A stretch of 64,000 nucleotides of DNA from AP-15 sp963700195 (GTDB taxonomy: Bacteria > Pseudomonadota > Alphaproteobacteria > ATCC43930 > CGMCC-115725). The translations under genes and the position numbers were made by a program. Where the stretch lies: positions 1 through 64,000 of the forward strand of contig CAVOWQ010000032.1 in the NCBI GenBank assembly GCA_963700195.1, in the 5' to 3' direction. Positions within the stretch are counted from its first letter, which is position 1. The number at the start of each line of letters is the position of its first letter. Below the pieces are notes generated by a model that saw nothing but the letters and a program-made list of their open reading frames with translations, searched no databases and was not told the origin of the DNA. Shown here in pieces: positions 25,948 through 35,346 of this stretch.

Positions 25948-26705
25948 GTGAGTTCTTCCGCCACTCTAACACGTCAGGATGGTGCAACCATCGCCTACCA
26001 ACGGCTTGCCGGATCGAGCCCGGGCGTCGTGTTCCTCGGCGGGTTTCGCTCCGACATGACCGGGACCAAGGCCCTTTATCTCGAGGATTACTGCCGCCGC
26101 CGCGGGCAGGCCTACCTCCGCTTCGATTATTTCGGCCATGGCGCATCGAGCGGCGACGCCGCATCGGGAACGATCGGGCGCTGGGCGCAAGATGCGATTG
26201 CCGTTCTCGATTCGCTGACCGAAGGGCCGCAGGTGCTGGTCGGGTCGAGCATGGGCGGGTGGATCATGCTGCTCGCCGCGCTCGCGAGGCCGTCGCGGGT
26301 TCATGGGCTCGTCGGCATCGCGGCGGCGCCGGACTTCACCGAAGACCTCGTCTGGCCGCGGCTCGATCCGGCCCAGCAGCGGCAGTTACGCGAAACCGGA
26401 GCCGTGACGTTGCCCTCCGAATACGATCCGGCCGGCTATACCTATCGGCTGAGCCTCTTCGAGGACGGCAAACGGCATCTGGTGATGCGCCGAGGCAATC
26501 GCGCTCGAATTGCCCGGTGCGGCTGTTGCACGGCATGAGCGACGCCTCGGTCCCGTGGCAGACGAGCCTATCGCTCGCCGAGCGCCTCGCGAGCCGCGAC
26601 GTCGTGGTCACCCTGGTCAAGGATGGCGACCACCGGCTGTCGCGCGAGGCCGACCTCGAGCGGCTCGGCCGAACACTCGACGAACTGCTCGGAAGCGTGC
26701 GCTGA
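25948..26705 (+). pseudogene. Alpha/beta hydrolase, frameshifted near the catalytic Asp
   Basis: Frame 1 from a GTG at 25948 encodes SSPGVVFLGGFRSDMTGTKA, YLRFDYFGHGASSGD and the nucleophile elbow VLVGSSMGGWIMLLAALA. Frame 1 is lost near 26495-26515. Frame 2 continues with CPVRLLHGMSDASVPWQTSL (catalytic Asp in GMSD), and VKDGDHRLSRE holds the catalytic His, to a TGA at 26703. All three triad residues exist, but not in one frame. The order and size (about 250 residues) fit a small carboxylesterase/thioesterase of this fold. It overlaps no other gene and faces the S9 peptidase. Confidence 0.75.
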
Positions 26706-26712
26706 ACTCGTT

Positions 26713-28702
26713 CTACGAGACACGGAATTCCAGCCTCTGATCCGTCAGGAAGGTCGCGTAAAAATAGAGTTCGGCATCGAGCGCCCGCTTGATGTTGTCG
26801 GCCCGGCGGAACCCGTGCTGCTCGCCGTCGAACAATAGATAGAGAAACGGGATCCGGCGCCGGCGGAGCGCATCGACCATCTCCTCGGCCTGTTGCGGGC
26901 GGGACGACCCTGTCTTCGGCGCCCTGGAAGAAGGCGACCGGCGCCGCGAGCAGCCGCGCGCTGTGGATCGGGGATCGCGCCACATAGAGGTCCCTGCGCT
27001 GCGGGTAAGGCCCGATCAGGCCATCGAGATAGCGCGACTCGAATTTGTGCGTGTCCTTTGCCAGCGCCTCCAGATCGCTGACGCCGTAGTAGCTCGCGCC
27101 GGTCTTGAATTCCTTGCGGAACGTCAACGCCGCCAATGTCGTGTAGCCGCCCGCGCTGGCGCCGCTGATCGCCCAACGCTCCGGGTCGACCCGTCCTGTT
27201 GCCGCAAGATGGCGCGCGCCGTTCACGCAATCGGCGACATCGACGACCCCCCAGTTCCCCTGCAACCGAAGCCGGTACTCGCGGCCATAGCCGGTGCTGC
27301 CGCCGTAATTGACGTCGAGAACGGCGAAGCCGCGGCTGGTCCAATACTGCGTCCCCCAGCTGAGGGTCGGAGACGCGGCCGCGGTCGGCCCGCCGTGGCA
27401 GTGCACGAGCAGCGGCGGAAGCTCGCCGGCGGGAGCGGCGAAATCGGCGTTTTGCGGGGGATAGAACAAGCCGTGCGCCTGCTGCCCGTTGTCGGTGTCG
27501 AATGTCACCGGCTCCGGCACGGACAAGTACTTGCGGTAGGCCTCGACGTCCTGGGTGGTCGAGAGCTTCAAGATCTTTGCCCGCCCGGAGGGTAGGTGCA
27601 GCTCGACGATGGCTGTCGGCGTGGTCGGCGAGCCGCCGGCGAAGTAGACCCGGTCCGCGGTCGCGCGGACGAAGGAGATGTCCTCGTATTCTGTCGAAAT
27701 GGGACGGGCTTCGAGCGAGGCGAGGTCGACGGTGCTCATCCGGTGAACCCCGTCCTGCACATAGCTGCACACCAGCTGGCTCGCCGAGGTGAACGCGAAG
27801 GTGGACAGGCGGAACAGCCACTGTGCTCTGCCGAATTCCGCCGCGAGCGGGTAGACCGGCTCGATCAGGGCGGAATTGTCCAGGGCGTCGCCGCGGACAC
27901 GGAACAGGTTCCACCATCTCCCCTCGAGCGAAGGCTGGGCGCGATCGGAGACGAAATAAAGCGTGCCGTCGGGCGACCATTCGGGTTGGAAGATCGACTC
28001 GTCGTCTCCGCCGGCGACCAGGCGCTTGTTGCCGACCGAGCCATCGGCGGCACATGCGCCCACCCATAATTCGCACCCGATCCAGGGCATGTTGGGGTGG
28101 CTCCATTCGAGCCAGGCGAGCCGGCTGCCGTCCGGATTGAGACGCGGCGCTGCATAAAAGTCCCGTCCCGCCTGCAGCACCCGCTGCGGCTGCGATCCGT
28201 CGAGCGGAATTTCGACCAAGGTGTTGACCGGCTCGGAAGCGGCCGTGGTGTGGTCCTCGCGGACCCAAATCATCCGCCCGCGCCGCGCGTCCATCACGCC
28301 GTCGGCATAGCGCAGTCCTCTCGGCCGAGCAGGCTCAGGGGTGATCGCAACGGGCGTCCCTCCCAGCTCCTGGCGATAGAGGCGCTGGTCGGCGTCGTTG
28401 CAGAAATAAACGACGCCGTCGCTGACGAGGTACGAGCCGCCGCCATATTCATGGACGCGGGTCCGCACATTGAACGTCGCTTCGCCGGCGCCTGCCTAGC
28501 GGCGGGGTGACGTCGACCGAGCTGCCGTCGGCGGCGCGGCGGACGATTACCGATCGCCCATTCTCCTGAGGGCGCGACTCCAGCCAATAGACATCGGGCC
28601 GTCGAGCAGGATGCCGCCGAGCCCGATCGTCGAAGCGACGATCAGGTCGGAGGTGATCGGCGAGGACCAAGAACCATAAGGCGCTGTCTGTCGTTCGGGC
28701 AT
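26713..28702 (-). pseudogene. S9-family peptidase (prolyl oligopeptidase type), three frameshifts
   Basis: The pieces join to a protein of about 660 residues with an N-terminal beta-propeller (HEYGGGSYLVSDGVVYFCND and others) and an alpha/beta hydrolase domain. Catalytic Ser is in ISGASAGGYTTLAALTF, Asp in GAEDRVVPP and His in FDGEQHGFRRAD. Two shifts are N-terminal, near 28589 (LLDGPMSIGW should read LLDGPDVYWLES) and near 28490. The third, one extra G in GGG near 26898, splits VVPP from QQAEEMVDALRRRRI. Such enzymes cut short peptides. The start at 28702 begins MPERQTAPYGSW. Confidence 0.85.
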
Positions 28703-28745
28703 CGCAACCTCCTGCACCCGAGCAGGCGTCCCGCGACGCCCCCGC

Positions 28746-29402
28746 TCAAAACTCGTATTTGTCGATGATCATCGGCTCGTTGCGGGCGGCGGCGATCCAT
28801 TCCTGCATTGCCGGAAGCGCCATGATCGTCTCGCAATAGGTGTCCGCGTCGCGCTCGAGTTCGAGCTTGTAGGTCCGGAACCGGGTCACGACCGGGGCGT
28901 AGGTCGCATCGGCAATGCTGAAGTGACCGAACAGGAAATCGCCTTTGCCTTCGCCGAAGCGTTTGCGGCAGTCGCGCCAAATCGACATGACGCGGTTGAC
29001 TTCCGCCTGAACCTCCGGCGTGACACCGCGATTGGGGAAGCTCGAACGCACATTCATCGGCAGATGGGCGCGCAGCGCCCGAAAACCCGAATGCAGTTCG
29101 GCGCAGACCGAGCGGGCCACTGCCCGCGCGTCGGGGTCCCGCGGCCACAGCTGAAACGTCGGGAACGACTCGGCGAGGTACTCGCAGATCGCCAGGCTGT
29201 CCCAGACGACGAGCTCGCCATGCCGCAAGGCCGGGACGGTTCCCGACGGCGAATACTTCATGACCGTCGCCTTGCTCGTCGGCTCGTAGAGCGGGATGAC
29301 GATTTCCTCGAACACGACCCCGGTCTGCTTGAGAACGAGCCAAGGCCGCAGCGACCAGGACGAGTAGTTCTTGTTGCCGAGATAGATCGTGAAATCAGCC
29401 AT
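28746..29402 (-). CDS. Glutathione S-transferase
   Basis: This 218-residue two-domain GST has a thioredoxin-like N-terminal half with YLGNKNYSSWSLRPWLVL (the catalytic Ser/Tyr region), the glutathione-binding cis-Pro in SPSGTVPALRHG and the ES/DS pair in VVWDSLAICEYLAESFP. A helical C-terminal domain contains FGHFSIADATYAPVVTRF. The start at 29402 (MADFTIYLGNK) is preferred to an upstream Met because the fold begins here. It conjugates or reduces small electrophiles. It lies just downstream of tRNA-Sec on the same strand. Confidence 0.92.
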   Translation of the reverse strand: MADFTIYLGNKNYSSWSLRPWLVLKQTGVVFEEIVIPLYEPTSKATVMKYSPSGTVPALRHGELVVWDSLAICEYLAESFPTFQLWPRDPDARAVARSVCAELHSGFRALRAHLPMNVRSSFPNRGVTPEVQAEVNRVMSIWRDCRKRFGEGKGDFLFGHFSIADATYAPVVTRFRTYKLELERDADTYCETIMALPAMQEWIAAARNEPMIIDKYEF

Positions 29403-29468
29403 CAAGCGTGCCCTGCTCAACTATGGGAGCCTACTCTGACGAGAACCGGCTCCGCACGCAACGGACGG

Positions 29469-29560
29469 CGGAAGAGGCAGGAGTTCGAACCTACCGAGGA
29501 CGCTTGGCGCCCTCCAACGGGTTTGAAGCCCGCGCGAGTCACCGGACCCGATGCTCTTCC
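29469..29560 (-). tRNA. selC: tRNA-Sec (UCA anticodon)
   Basis: On the minus strand the sequence starts GGAAGAGCATCGGGTCCGG and ends CCTCTTCCG, closing a seven- to eight-pair acceptor stem. The anticodon loop CTTCAAA carries TCA, between stems GCGGG and CCCGT, and there is a long variable arm, as in known selC genes. CCA is not encoded. The T loop reads TTCGAACT, one A more than the usual TTCGACT, between stems GTAGG and CCTGC; this is either a one-base error or a variant. The gene follows selB by 60 bases. Confidence 0.95.
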
Positions 29561-29620
29561 GAGCCCGATATTGCAGGTTCTCCGGGTGCGGTCAAAGGTC
29601 GAAGCGTCTGCCCTTCGTAG

Positions 29621-31546
29621 TCAGGCGAACACCTCGGCGCCGCGCAGCACAATGCGCGCGTCGCCGGTCCGCCGGGTCGCGCCCATCTTATCGAGGTATT
29701 CGAGGATCTCGATCGTCAGATTGCGGCCGACGCCGGAACGGTCCTTGAAGGTCGCTGCGGTGAATGTGCCCTCGGGTGAGCTGTCGGCGAGCTCGCACGC
29801 GATTTCGGCAAGGCACGCCAGGGTCTCCGGCAGAAAGAACCGGTTGTCGGCGACCCGGGCGACTCGGCCCAGCCGCTCGGCGCGGCTGAGGAAGCTTTCG
29901 ACTGCTGTGGGATCGAGTTCGAGCGCCGCGGCCAGCTCACGAATTCGTGGCGACCGCAGCTCCGCGGCGGCGAGCAGCGGGCGAACACGCTCCCAGAGCC
30001 GCTCATCCGACCGGGTCAGCCGAGGCTCGTGCTCGGGCAAGCGCCATATCGGGCCCTGCCGCACAACGCGGCCCCTGCCTGCGAGCTCGACGAGCGCCGC
30101 CTCCAGCGCCGCCTCGGGAGCGGCCCCGCGCAATCGCATGATCAAGGCCGGCCGGCTGGGCCCGAGTACGTCGGGCTGCGCCTGATGCCAGGCGCTGAGC
30201 GTGTCGACAATCTTGTCGCCCAGTGCAGCCAGCCACTCCGGGGTCACCGCGACCGGAGCGCGCGTCGGTCCCACACGCAGAAATTTGCTCGCTTCGATCA
30301 GACGATCGAGCTCGCTCGGCGCCAGGTTGCGCGCCAAGGCGAATTGCGCCAGATCGACCACCCCTTCCACTGCGAGCAGGCGAGCCAGCGCCTGCGCCGG
30401 GTCTGTCGCGGCGAGCGCCCCGAGCACCCCGAGCCGCGCCGGTTGCCGGCGCCCTCGGCGCGGCGCAAACGGATCGACGACGCGGCCGCCCGCCAAGGTG
30501 TGCCGAGCGGCGTGGTCGCGCAACACCGCACGGTCGCCGCACAGGGCACCGACCGGGTGTTCGAGGTCGAGCTGCACAAAACCAATCTCGCCCGGAGCAA
30601 TCTCCCGCGACCCGAGCACCGCCGCGCGAGCAACCGCATCTGTCGTACCGTGGTGCAGATGGACTAGCAGGCCATCGCGCAGCGGAGATTCTGCGTAATG
30701 CGAGACGCGCAGTGAGAGGTCGAGTCGCCTCGTCGGAGCGTGCCGTTCCGCAGCGACGATCCAGTCACCGCGGCGCGGCTCGCTGCCTTCCTGAAACGAG
30801 GCGGCGATATTGATCGCACAGCGCTCGCCGGCGGCGGCGGTCTCGATAGGACGATTGTGTCCGTGCAATCCTCGGACCCGCACGGGTGTGCCGTGCGGGC
30901 TGAGGACGAGCCGATCGCCCGATGCTACCGCACCGGCGGCTATCGTGCCGGTGACTACGAGCCCGATCCCAAGCAGGGTAAACGCCCGGTCGATCGGCAT
31001 CCGGAACAGACCCGATGCCGAAACCGCCGCCCGGCTGTGTGCAGCGGCGTGGGCGCTTTTTTGCAGATGCTCGGCGAGCGCGGGGATCCCCTCGCCGGTC
31101 CGGCTCGACACCGGGAAAATCGCCGCTTGAGGAAAGCCCGCCGCGGCGAGCAGCGCGGTCGTCTCCGCTGCCACGGCGTCGGTCCGACCGCGCTCGACCC
31201 GGTCGATCTTGGTGACGACCCCCGTGATTTCGGCGATCCCGATCAGCGCCAGTATGTCGAGGTGCTCGAGCGTCTGCGGGCGCGGCCCGTCATCGGCGGC
31301 GACGACCAGCAATACCCGGTCGATCGACAGTACGCCGGCCAGCATGTTGGACAGGAAGCGCTCATGGCCGGGAACGTCGACAAATCCGAGTTCGGTGCCG
31401 TCGGGCAAGGTGGCGTAGGCGAAGCCTAGATCGATCGTCAGCCCGCGCCGCTTCTCCTCGGGCAATCGGTCGGCATCGACCCCGGTCAGCGCGCGGATCA
31501 GCGCGGTCTTGCCATGATCGATGTGACCGGCCGTCGCCAGGATCAT
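29621..31546 (-). CDS. selB: Selenocysteine-specific elongation factor SelB
   Basis: In this 641-residue protein the GTPase domain has ATAGHIDHGKTALIRAL (P loop), GLTIDLGFAY (switch I), DVPGHERFLSNML (G3) and TKIDRVE (the NKxD position reads TKID). Beta-barrel domains follow, then C-terminal winged-helix repeats (from about residue 400), ending in GVGRNLTIEILEYLDKMGAT, that bind the SECIS hairpin. SelB brings Sec-tRNA to UGA codons. The ATG overlaps the selA stop by 4 bases (ATGA), so translation is coupled. The frame is clean. Confidence 0.97.
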   Translation of the reverse strand: MILATAGHIDHGKTALIRALTGVDADRLPEEKRRGLTIDLGFAYATLPDGTELGFVDVPGHERFLSNMLAGVLSIDRVLLVVAADDGPRPQTLEHLDILALIGIAEITGVVTKIDRVERGRTDAVAAETTALLAAAGFPQAAIFPVSSRTGEGIPALAEHLQKSAHAAAHSRAAVSASGLFRMPIDRAFTLLGIGLVVTGTIAAGAVASGDRLVLSPHGTPVRVRGLHGHNRPIETAAAGERCAINIAASFQEGSEPRRGDWIVAAERHAPTRRLDLSLRVSHYAESPLRDGLLVHLHHGTTDAVARAAVLGSREIAPGEIGFVQLDLEHPVGALCGDRAVLRDHAARHTLAGGRVVDPFAPRRGRRQPARLGVLGALAATDPAQALARLLAVEGVVDLAQFALARNLAPSELDRLIEASKFLRVGPTRAPVAVTPEWLAALGDKIVDTLSAWHQAQPDVLGPSRPALIMRLRGAAPEAALEAALVELAGRGRVVRQGPIWRLPEHEPRLTRSDERLWERVRPLLAAAELRSPRIRELAAALELDPTAVESFLSRAERLGRVARVADNRFFLPETLACLAEIACELADSSPEGTFTAATFKDRSGVGRNLTIEILEYLDKMGATRRTGDARIVLRGAEVFA

Positions 31547-33078
31547 GGGTCTGGCCCAAACGTGCCTGTATCAAGCCTCTGGCCGTCATTCCCGCGGACG
31601 CGGGAATCCTGGGCGGCGGGCTCCTGCGATGGACGCCCCCTGTTCAAGCCAGGGGTAGACTCTGGGGCCGCGCTTTCGCGGGGGTGACGGTAATGGGAAA
31701 GGGCGTCGAGCTGCGCGATGAACGTCGCCTCGTCTTCGAGACAGCGCAGGTCCAGAATGACGCGGCCCGCTTCGATGCGCCCGATAACCGGGATCGGCAG
31801 CGCCCGCAAGTCGCGCGCCAGCGACTCGACCGCGCTGCCGGAACGAGCCGCCAGAGGCCGCAAGGCTAACGCCGCGCTCGGCAGCAGCGAAATCGGGAGC
31901 GCACCGCTGCCGATCTGGCTCTTTGTTTCGATCAGAGCGACCTCGGCGACATCGCGAAAAGCGCGTTTGACGGAGGGGAGCAGCCGCTCTCCGAGCGCCC
32001 GGATCTGCTCCATCGGCCGGGCAAGCAGGCGCAGCGCCGGCAGGCGCTCGGCGAGGCGATCGGGATCGGCGTAGAGCCGCAGCACAGCCTCGAGTGCCGC
32101 CAGCCGGATCTTGTCAAGGCGGAGGGCGCGTTTCAGCGGGTTGCGGGCGAGCCTCCGAATCAGCTCGGCGCGGCCGACGACGAGCCCCGCTTGCGGGCCG
32201 CCCAGCAGCTTGTCGCCACTAAACGTCACGAGGTCGGCGCCCCGCGCCAACGCCTCGGCCACCGTCGGTTCGTGCGGCAACCCCCAGCGCTCGAAATCGA
32301 CGAGCGAACCGCTGCCGAGATCCTCGACAAACGGGATCTCGTGATCGTGCGCGAGAACGGCGAGCCTCGCCGTCGGCGCCGCCGCGGTGAAGCCGTGGAT
32401 GGCGTAGTTGCTGGTGTGCACCTTGAGCACGAGGCCGGTTGGCGGTCCGATAGCCGCAGCGTAATCGGCGAGATGCGTCCGGTTCGTCGTGCCGACCTCG
32501 CGAAGCCGGGTTCCGGCCCGCGCCATAATATCGGGCAGGCGAAACGAGCCGCCGATCTCGATCAATTCGCCGCGCGACACAATCGTCTCGCGGCCTTCGG
32601 CCAGGGTATTCAACGCCAGCACCAACGCCCCGGCATTGTTGTTGACCGTGAGCGCGGCCTCCGCTCCGGTCAGGCGGGTCAGCCAGCCCGCAACGTGGTT
32701 GTCGCGCTCGCCGCGCTTGCCGGTCTCGATCTCGTATTCGAGCGTTGTCGGGTCGCGCATCGCCTCGACCGCCGCGGCAATCGCCTCCTCGGGCAATGGT
32801 GCGCGTCCGAGATTGGTGTGCAGGACCGTGCCGGTCAGATTGAACACGCGGCGCTGCGAAGGCTGCATATCGCGCAAGAGCGAAGCCTCGCTTTCTTCGA
32901 GAATTGACTCCACGGAGGCGGGGGTATCGAACCGGCGGCGCCCCGCCAACGCCGCCCGGATCGCCTCGACAACGAGCGGCCGCCCGTATCGGGCGATTAT
33001 TGCGATGGCGGCCTTGGACCGCAGGACACGGTCGACTCCCGGCAGGCCCAATCTGCCCTGGCGCTCCTCGATGGTCAT
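31543..33078 (-). CDS. selA: L-seryl-tRNA(Sec) selenium transferase SelA
   Basis: This 511-residue PLP enzyme converts Ser-tRNA(Sec) to Sec-tRNA. Its features are GTVLHTNLGRAPLPEEAI, TVNNNAGALVLALNTLAEG and the PLP lysine in VTFSGDKLLGGPQAG. Known SelA proteins end soon after the DLRCLEDE segment. Here about 45 extra residues follow, encoded by a palindromic repeat (31585-31688) with runs such as RHPRESAAPESTPG. The stop overlaps the selB start, and the selD stop overlaps the selA start, each by 4 bases. Confidence 0.97.
   Translation of the reverse strand: MTIEERQGRLGLPGVDRVLRSKAAIAIIARYGRPLVVEAIRAALAGRRRFDTPASVESILEESEASLLRDMQPSQRRVFNLTGTVLHTNLGRAPLPEEAIAAAVEAMRDPTTLEYEIETGKRGERDNHVAGWLTRLTGAEAALTVNNNAGALVLALNTLAEGRETIVSRGELIEIGGSFRLPDIMARAGTRLREVGTTNRTHLADYAAAIGPPTGLVLKVHTSNYAIHGFTAAAPTARLAVLAHDHEIPFVEDLGSGSLVDFERWGLPHEPTVAEALARGADLVTFSGDKLLGGPQAGLVVGRAELIRRLARNPLKRALRLDKIRLAALEAVLRLYADPDRLAERLPALRLLARPMEQIRALGERLLPSVKRAFRDVAEVALIETKSQIGSGALPISLLPSAALALRPLAARSGSAVESLARDLRALPIPVIGRIEAGRVILDLRCLEDEATFIAQLDALSHYRHPRESAAPESTPGLNRGRPSQEPAAQDSRVRGNDGQRLDTGTFGPDP
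31585..31688. repeat. Palindromic repeat family B inside the 3' end of selA
   Basis: The arms gtcattcccgcggacgcgggaat and cgctttcgcgggggtgac enclose an inner pair (cccctgttcaagccagggg). The repeat length keeps the selA frame open up to the ATGA overlap with selB. Confidence 0.75.
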
Positions 33079-35294
33079 TTTGCGGCAACCAATTCGGGAA
33101 CCGGCTGCGCGGCCCCTAATTCGAAACGGACGCGCGGCTCATTCCCGCTCAGACCTGCAACATGGCCGATCAGCGCCGCCCGATAGCCGAGCCTGCGCAA
33201 TTCCGCGAAGCACGCTGCAGCGGGATCGGCCGGGACGCCGGCCAGCAGCCCGCCGGCAGTTTGCGGGTCGATCAACAGTGGGGCTGTCTGATGAAGCTGC
33301 GCCGCCGGGTCGAGGGCCGCCAACGCAGCGACGTTGTCGGCGTGCAGCGAACTGGTAACCCCGCTGCCGAGCAGCGGCAGCGCGCCGTCGAGAGCGGGGA
33401 TTGCCTCCGGATCGAGAACCGCGTCCATTCCCGAGGCGCGCAGCATTTCTAGGAGATGGCCGAGGAGCCCGAAGCCGGTCACGTCGGTGCAGGCGCTGGC
33501 CCGATACTCCAGCAGGCAAGCGGCTGCCGAAGCCGCCGACTGCACCATCGTCGCGATCGCGGCCTCGACCAGACGCGACGAGACCAGCCCACGCGCCGCG
33601 GCGGCCAGGATCACGCCGGTGCCGAGCGGTTTCGTCAAGACCAGCCGATCACCGGCACGCAGCCCGGCCTTGCGCAGCAGCTTCCCCGGCCGCGGCCGCC
33701 CGGTCACGGCAAATCCGAGAGCGAGCTCGGCGCCCTCGGCACTGTGGCCGCCGATCAGCACGGCGCCCGCCGGCTCCAGCACGTCGAGGCCCCCGCGCAG
33801 CATGTGAAACAGGTCGTGCTCGACGATCGGCGGGCGCGCCGGCGGCAGGGTGGCGATCGCCAGTGCGCTCTCCGGCGTCCCTCCCATCGCATAGATGTCG
33901 CCGAGCGCATGGGTCGCGGCAATCCGGCCGAACAGATAGGGGTCGTCGACCATCGCGCGGAAAAAATCCACGGTCTGCAACAGCGGCGGCGCACCGGGGA
34001 ACGAGATCAGCGCAGCATCGTCCGGGCTGTCGAGGCCGATCATGACCGCGGCGCTCGTCGCCGGATGGAGCCGCCCCATGACCCGGCCGAGCACCGCCGC
34101 CGGGACTTTTGCGGCACAACCGCCGCACCGCATCGGGTCTTCTCCCGGCTCGGGCTGCATCTCCGGCAATTCGCGATAGCGCCGCATCCAGCGACGGTCG
34201 ATCCAATCCTTCAGCTGCCACAGGCGCGGGCCGTACGCCACAAACGGCCCGCGCGAGGCTACGGCCTGCTCGTCCCCGGTGCCGATCAGGGCCAGCGCGC
34301 GCTTTTGCGGCACGGCGCGCCGCAGCCGGCGGCCGGCGAGCGCGCGGCGCAGATTGGCGGCAAGCGGCGGACCCTGCCGGACGGCATAAACCCCCGCCTT
34401 CTCGCGCGGATGGGCGAGCATCGTTGCCACATCGCCGGCAGCGAAGATCCTGAAGTCTCTGGGCGAGCGCAGCCTGTCGTCGACCGCGACGAAGCCCTCC
34501 GGCGTCAGCGGCAGACCGGTATCGGCGAGCCAGGGCGCTGCACCCGCCTGAGTTACCCAAAGCGCCTCGTCGAATTCGACCCGCCGGCCATCGGCGCAGA
34601 GCAGAACACCCGGCGCGACACGCACGACGGCGCTGCCAGCGAGCACGGTCACCCGGTGATCGGCGAGGATTTGCTCGAACAACCGGCGCACCCGAGCATT
34701 GTGCGACGGCAACAACGCCTCGCGTGTGACGAGCGTCACCTCGACCGCGTCGCCCTTCAGTCCGGCCAGGCGGTGTTGCGCCGAAAGAGCGAGCTCGACG
34801 CCGCCCGCGCCCCCGCCGACGATGGCGAGACGCAGCCGCGGCATCTCGCGCGCCCGCGCCAGCAGCGCCTCCCAGCGCGCCGCGAACCGGTCGATCGGCT
34901 TTACGGCGATCGCGTGCTCCGCAGCGCCGGGGACACCGTCGGACCGGGGGGCAGAGCCGATATCGATCGACAGAACATCGTATCGGATCGGCGGATGGGC
35001 ATCGCACAACAATGCGCAATCGGCCCTGTCGAGCCCGATCGCTTCGTCGCGGATCAGCCGCGCGGCGGCAAATCGCGCCAGCCGGCCGAGATCGATGTGG
35101 CATTCGTCGAGCGAATAGTGCCCCGCGACATAGCCGGGCAGCATGCCCGAATAGGGCGTCTCGACGTCGCGGGTAACGAGCGTCACGCGCACCCCGGGCA
35201 TCGGCCGCATGCCGAAACTTTTTAGCACGTGCACGTGCGCGTGCCCGCCGCCGACGAGGACGAGGTCCTGGGTTATCGCTGCACGTTGCTGCAT
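33075..35294 (-). CDS. selD: Selenide, water dikinase fused to an NADH-dehydrogenase-like flavoprotein
   Basis: This 739-residue fusion has residues 1-380 as a pyridine-nucleotide-disulfide oxidoreductase of the NDH-2 type (LVLVGGGHAHVHVLKSFG, AIVGGGAGGVELALSAQHRL, FRIFAAGDVATM). Residues 390-739 are SelD, with PMRCGGCAAKVPAAVLGRV (Cys in the usual Cys/Sec site), LLQTVDFFRAMVDDPYLFGR and HALGDIYAMGGTPESALA. SelD makes selenophosphate from selenide and ATP; the flavoprotein half may help supply reduced selenium. The ATG at 35294 is preferred over a TTG at 35312. It heads the selDAB-selC run. Confidence 0.95.
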   Translation of the reverse strand: MQQRAAITQDLVLVGGGHAHVHVLKSFGMRPMPGVRVTLVTRDVETPYSGMLPGYVAGHYSLDECHIDLGRLARFAAARLIRDEAIGLDRADCALLCDAHPPIRYDVLSIDIGSAPRSDGVPGAAEHAIAVKPIDRFAARWEALLARAREMPRLRLAIVGGGAGGVELALSAQHRLAGLKGDAVEVTLVTREALLPSHNARVRRLFEQILADHRVTVLAGSAVVRVAPGVLLCADGRRVEFDEALWVTQAGAAPWLADTGLPLTPEGFVAVDDRLRSPRDFRIFAAGDVATMLAHPREKAGVYAVRQGPPLAANLRRALAGRRLRRAVPQKRALALIGTGDEQAVASRGPFVAYGPRLWQLKDWIDRRWMRRYRELPEMQPEPGEDPMRCGGCAAKVPAAVLGRVMGRLHPATSAAVMIGLDSPDDAALISFPGAPPLLQTVDFFRAMVDDPYLFGRIAATHALGDIYAMGGTPESALAIATLPPARPPIVEHDLFHMLRGGLDVLEPAGAVLIGGHSAEGAELALGFAVTGRPRPGKLLRKAGLRAGDRLVLTKPLGTGVILAAAARGLVSSRLVEAAIATMVQSAASAAACLLEYRASACTDVTGFGLLGHLLEMLRASGMDAVLDPEAIPALDGALPLLGSGVTSSLHADNVAALAALDPAAQLHQTAPLLIDPQTAGGLLAGVPADPAAACFAELRRLGYRAALIGHVAGLSGNEPRVRFELGAAQPVPELVAAK

Positions 35295-35346
35295 CCTCAG
35301 GACTATGCCCAAGTGCCGTCTGCTACTCCAGTCGTCAGGAGGGAAT

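Noticed and set aside
33456..35225. 589-codon plus-strand frame over selD
   Set aside because: Antisense shadow of a gene with clear SelD and flavoprotein motifs.
29621..35294. In-frame TGA as selenocysteine in the sel genes
   Set aside because: No internal TGA in selA, selB or selD; SelD uses Cys.
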